DNA of 64,000 bases from Mucor racemosus (taxonomy: Eukaryota; Mucoromycota; Mucoromycetes; Mucorales; Mucoraceae), in contig JAPEHQ010000004.1 of NCBI GenBank assembly GCA_027405735.1, positions 1,116,001 to 1,180,000 on the forward strand, read 5' to 3'. The number at the start of each line of letters is the position of its first letter. Positions within the stretch are counted from its first letter, which is position 1. Of the stretch, positions 62,574-64,000 are shown piece after piece. The notes below the pieces were generated by a model. That model was not told where the DNA came from. It worked only from the letters and a program-made list of their open reading frames with translations, and searched no databases. Both the position numbers and the translations under genes were made by a program.

Positions 62574-64000
62574 TTATTTCTTGCTCTTTCTCTTCTTGTT
62601 CTTCTTACGACGGGATTTATTTGAAGTTTGAGGAGTAGATGTTGTTGTAGGAGAGGGCTTTTGATCTTGTTCTTCTTCAACAGGTGTCATAGAAATCTCT
62701 CTATCTTTGATGATTTTGTTATCACTACTGCTGCTGCTTTCTGTAGTATCATCTTCCTCGGTTGAAGTAGTGGTATTTGCAGTGGTAGCAGTGGTATCAA
62801 TCTTGAGTTCTTTTTTCTTTTCATTATTAGATTCAGCTGTTTCTTGTCTCAAATCGTCACTAGTAGAGGGTTCCTCTTGATTTGTGGTAGTACTTGACCC
62901 TACTTCTTGAAGAATTTCTCTTTCCTTGGCAGCCTCTTCACTTTTGACAGGCTCCTTGCTGGGCTCTGTAAGAGTTACCTTGATAGGTTCTTCAGCAAAT
63001 AAAGATGTACCAGCTTCCTCCAAGAGCTTAGGTGTAACTGCGCCGCTAGCGGTTTGACTCAAATCATGATGATCATCTAATTGCTTTTGCCACATTTCAT
63101 AGTAGATACCTTCATTTTGTCCTGCTAATGCGCTTTGAATCAATGCTTCATGACTACCACTTTCAACGACCTTTCCATCTTTCACAACCAAAATCAAATC
63201 AGAGTTAACAATAGTAGACAAACGATGAGCAATGACCAATGTAGTGCGGTCCTTGGTCATGACAGATAAAGCTTCTTGAATGAAACGTTCAGTTGTAGTA
63301 TCCAAAGCACTGGTTGCTTCATCCAACAAGATAATAGGAGGGTTTTTCAAGATTGTTCTAGCAATTGCTACACGTTGTTTTTCACCACCACTGAGACGAA
63401 GACCACGCTCTCCTACCTTTGTCTCATAGCCATCAGGGAAAGATAAGATTTTATCATGAATTTGAGCTGCTTTAGCTGCACGATAAACATCTTCATCAGA
63501 AGCATCATTACGACCATAGCGAATGTTATACATAATTGTATCATTAAAGAGAACAGTATCTTGAGGTACAACACCAATATTTTGACGCAAAGAGCTTTGT
63601 TTTACTTGGCTAATGTCTTGTCCATCAATATAAATATGACCAGAATTGGGATCGTAGAAACGAAACAATAAACGCAAGATTGTGGATTTACCGCCACCAG
63701 AGGGACCAACCAAAGCAACAGTAGCACCTTTAGGAATATCAAATGACACACCGTTAAGGGCAGTTTGCCTATTATCATAAGCAAAGCAGACATTATCAAA
63801 CTTAACATGACCTTCTGTAACAGTAAGAGAACCAGCTCCTTCTGCGTCTTTAACAGTTTCTTCCACATCAAATAAATCAAACATTTTCTCCATATCAATA
63901 AAGTTTTGTTGAATCATACGATAATAGGTGCCAAAGAAATGCAATGGTGTATACAATTGCATCATATAAACATTGAAAGAGACGAAATCACCAGGAGTTA
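62574..64000 (-). CDS. ABC transporter, HMT1/ABCB6 half-transporter type (partial)
   Basis: Open to the right edge, so only the end of the membrane domain and the nucleotide-binding domain are seen (about 475 residues). [19 protein letters not shown] and [13 protein letters not shown] mark the join used by ABCB6/HMT1-type half transporters. The ATPase domain has Walker [11 protein letters not shown]-loop [13 protein letters not shown], signature [13 protein letters not shown], Walker [13 protein letters not shown] and H-loop IAHRLS. The last ~160 residues are an unusual tail: long Glu/Thr/Ser-rich, then a strongly basic end ([14 protein letters not shown]). Known: fission-yeast Hmt1 is a vacuolar transporter giving cadmium/phytochelatin tolerance; animal ABCB6 sits in several membranes. 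Orthology should be confirmed from the missing N-terminal half. Confidence 0.9.
   Translation of the reverse strand, partial: TPGDFVSFNVYMMQLYTPLHFFGTYYRMIQQNFIDMEKMFDLFDVEETVKDAEGAGSLTVTEGHVKFDNVCFAYDNRQTALNGVSFDIPKGATVALVGPSGGGKSTILRLLFRFYDPNSGHIYIDGQDISQVKQSSLRQNIGVVPQDTVLFNDTIMYNIRYGRNDASDEDVYRAAKAAQIHDKILSFPDGYETKVGERGLRLSGGEKQRVAIARTILKNPPIILLDEATSALDTTTERFIQEALSVMTKDRTTLVIAHRLSTIVNSDLILVVKDGKVVESGSHEALIQSALAGQNEGIYYEMWQKQLDDHHDLSQTASGAVTPKLLEEAGTSLFAEEPIKVTLTEPSKEPVKSEEAAKEREILQEVGSSTTTNQEEPSTSDDLRQETAESNNEKKKELKIDTTATTANTTTSTEEDDTTESSSSSDNKIIKDREISMTPVEEEQDQKPSPTTTSTPQTSNKSRRKKNKKRKSKK

Overview
The window is AT-rich nuclear DNA from a filamentous fungus. Genes are split by many short introns (about 50-75 bp, GTAAG/GTATG donors, some with TACTAAC-like branch points), intergenic DNA is AT-rich, and transposon debris is common. 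Gene content (secreted flavin amine oxidase, long CH/spectrin-like/GAR protein, GCR1_C-carrying tyrosine-recombinase transposon, complex I assembly factor) points to an early-diverging lineage, most likely Mucoromycota. I cannot fix the genus.

Layout. 1-10.3 kb: DDX41-type RNA helicase (+), a SAM plus HMG-box regulator (+) and a Bcs1-like AAA ATPase (-). 10.3-21.6 kb is repeat-rich: three copies of a dispersed element of at least 1.2 kb (family R), a pair of ~544-bp LTR-like direct repeats, a decayed tRNA-like sequence, an unknown two-exon gene, and a broken gag-like gene split by a solo LTR with a 5-bp target duplication. 22-32.7 kb: glyoxalase II (+), converging at 28 bp on a 2,759-residue CH/coiled-coil/GAR protein (-), then ribosomal protein S11 (-) with a telobox upstream. 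32.7-36 kb is noncoding. 36-40.4 kb: two flavoenzymes (+), a secreted L-amino-acid-oxidase-like protein and a soluble fumarate reductase. 40.6-45.4 kb is a nested transposon site: an R copy split by a complete-looking Crypton (744-residue tyrosine recombinase, 11-bp repeated target) and again by a 363-bp hAT-type MITE with an 8-bp TSD. 46.3-50.3 kb: a 1,281-residue low-complexity membrane protein. 51-56.5 kb: kynurenine aminotransferase, a nine-TM nonaspanin and an unknown protein. After a fifth R copy (57.6-58.9 kb) come an NDUFAF4-like complex I assembly factor, a divergent 99-residue ORF, a tandem CCCH protein, an Lcl2-like ER protein, and the C-terminal part of an HMT1/ABCB6-type ABC transporter running off the right edge.

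The genes are mostly unrelated housekeeping functions, with no obvious cluster. Exon joins were derived by hand: each multi-exon model keeps an open frame through every junction and was checked to total a multiple of three. The most informative structures are the nested transposon site at 40.6-45.4 kb, which dates three insertions relative to one another, and the spectraplakin-like protein at 23.0-31.3 kb.
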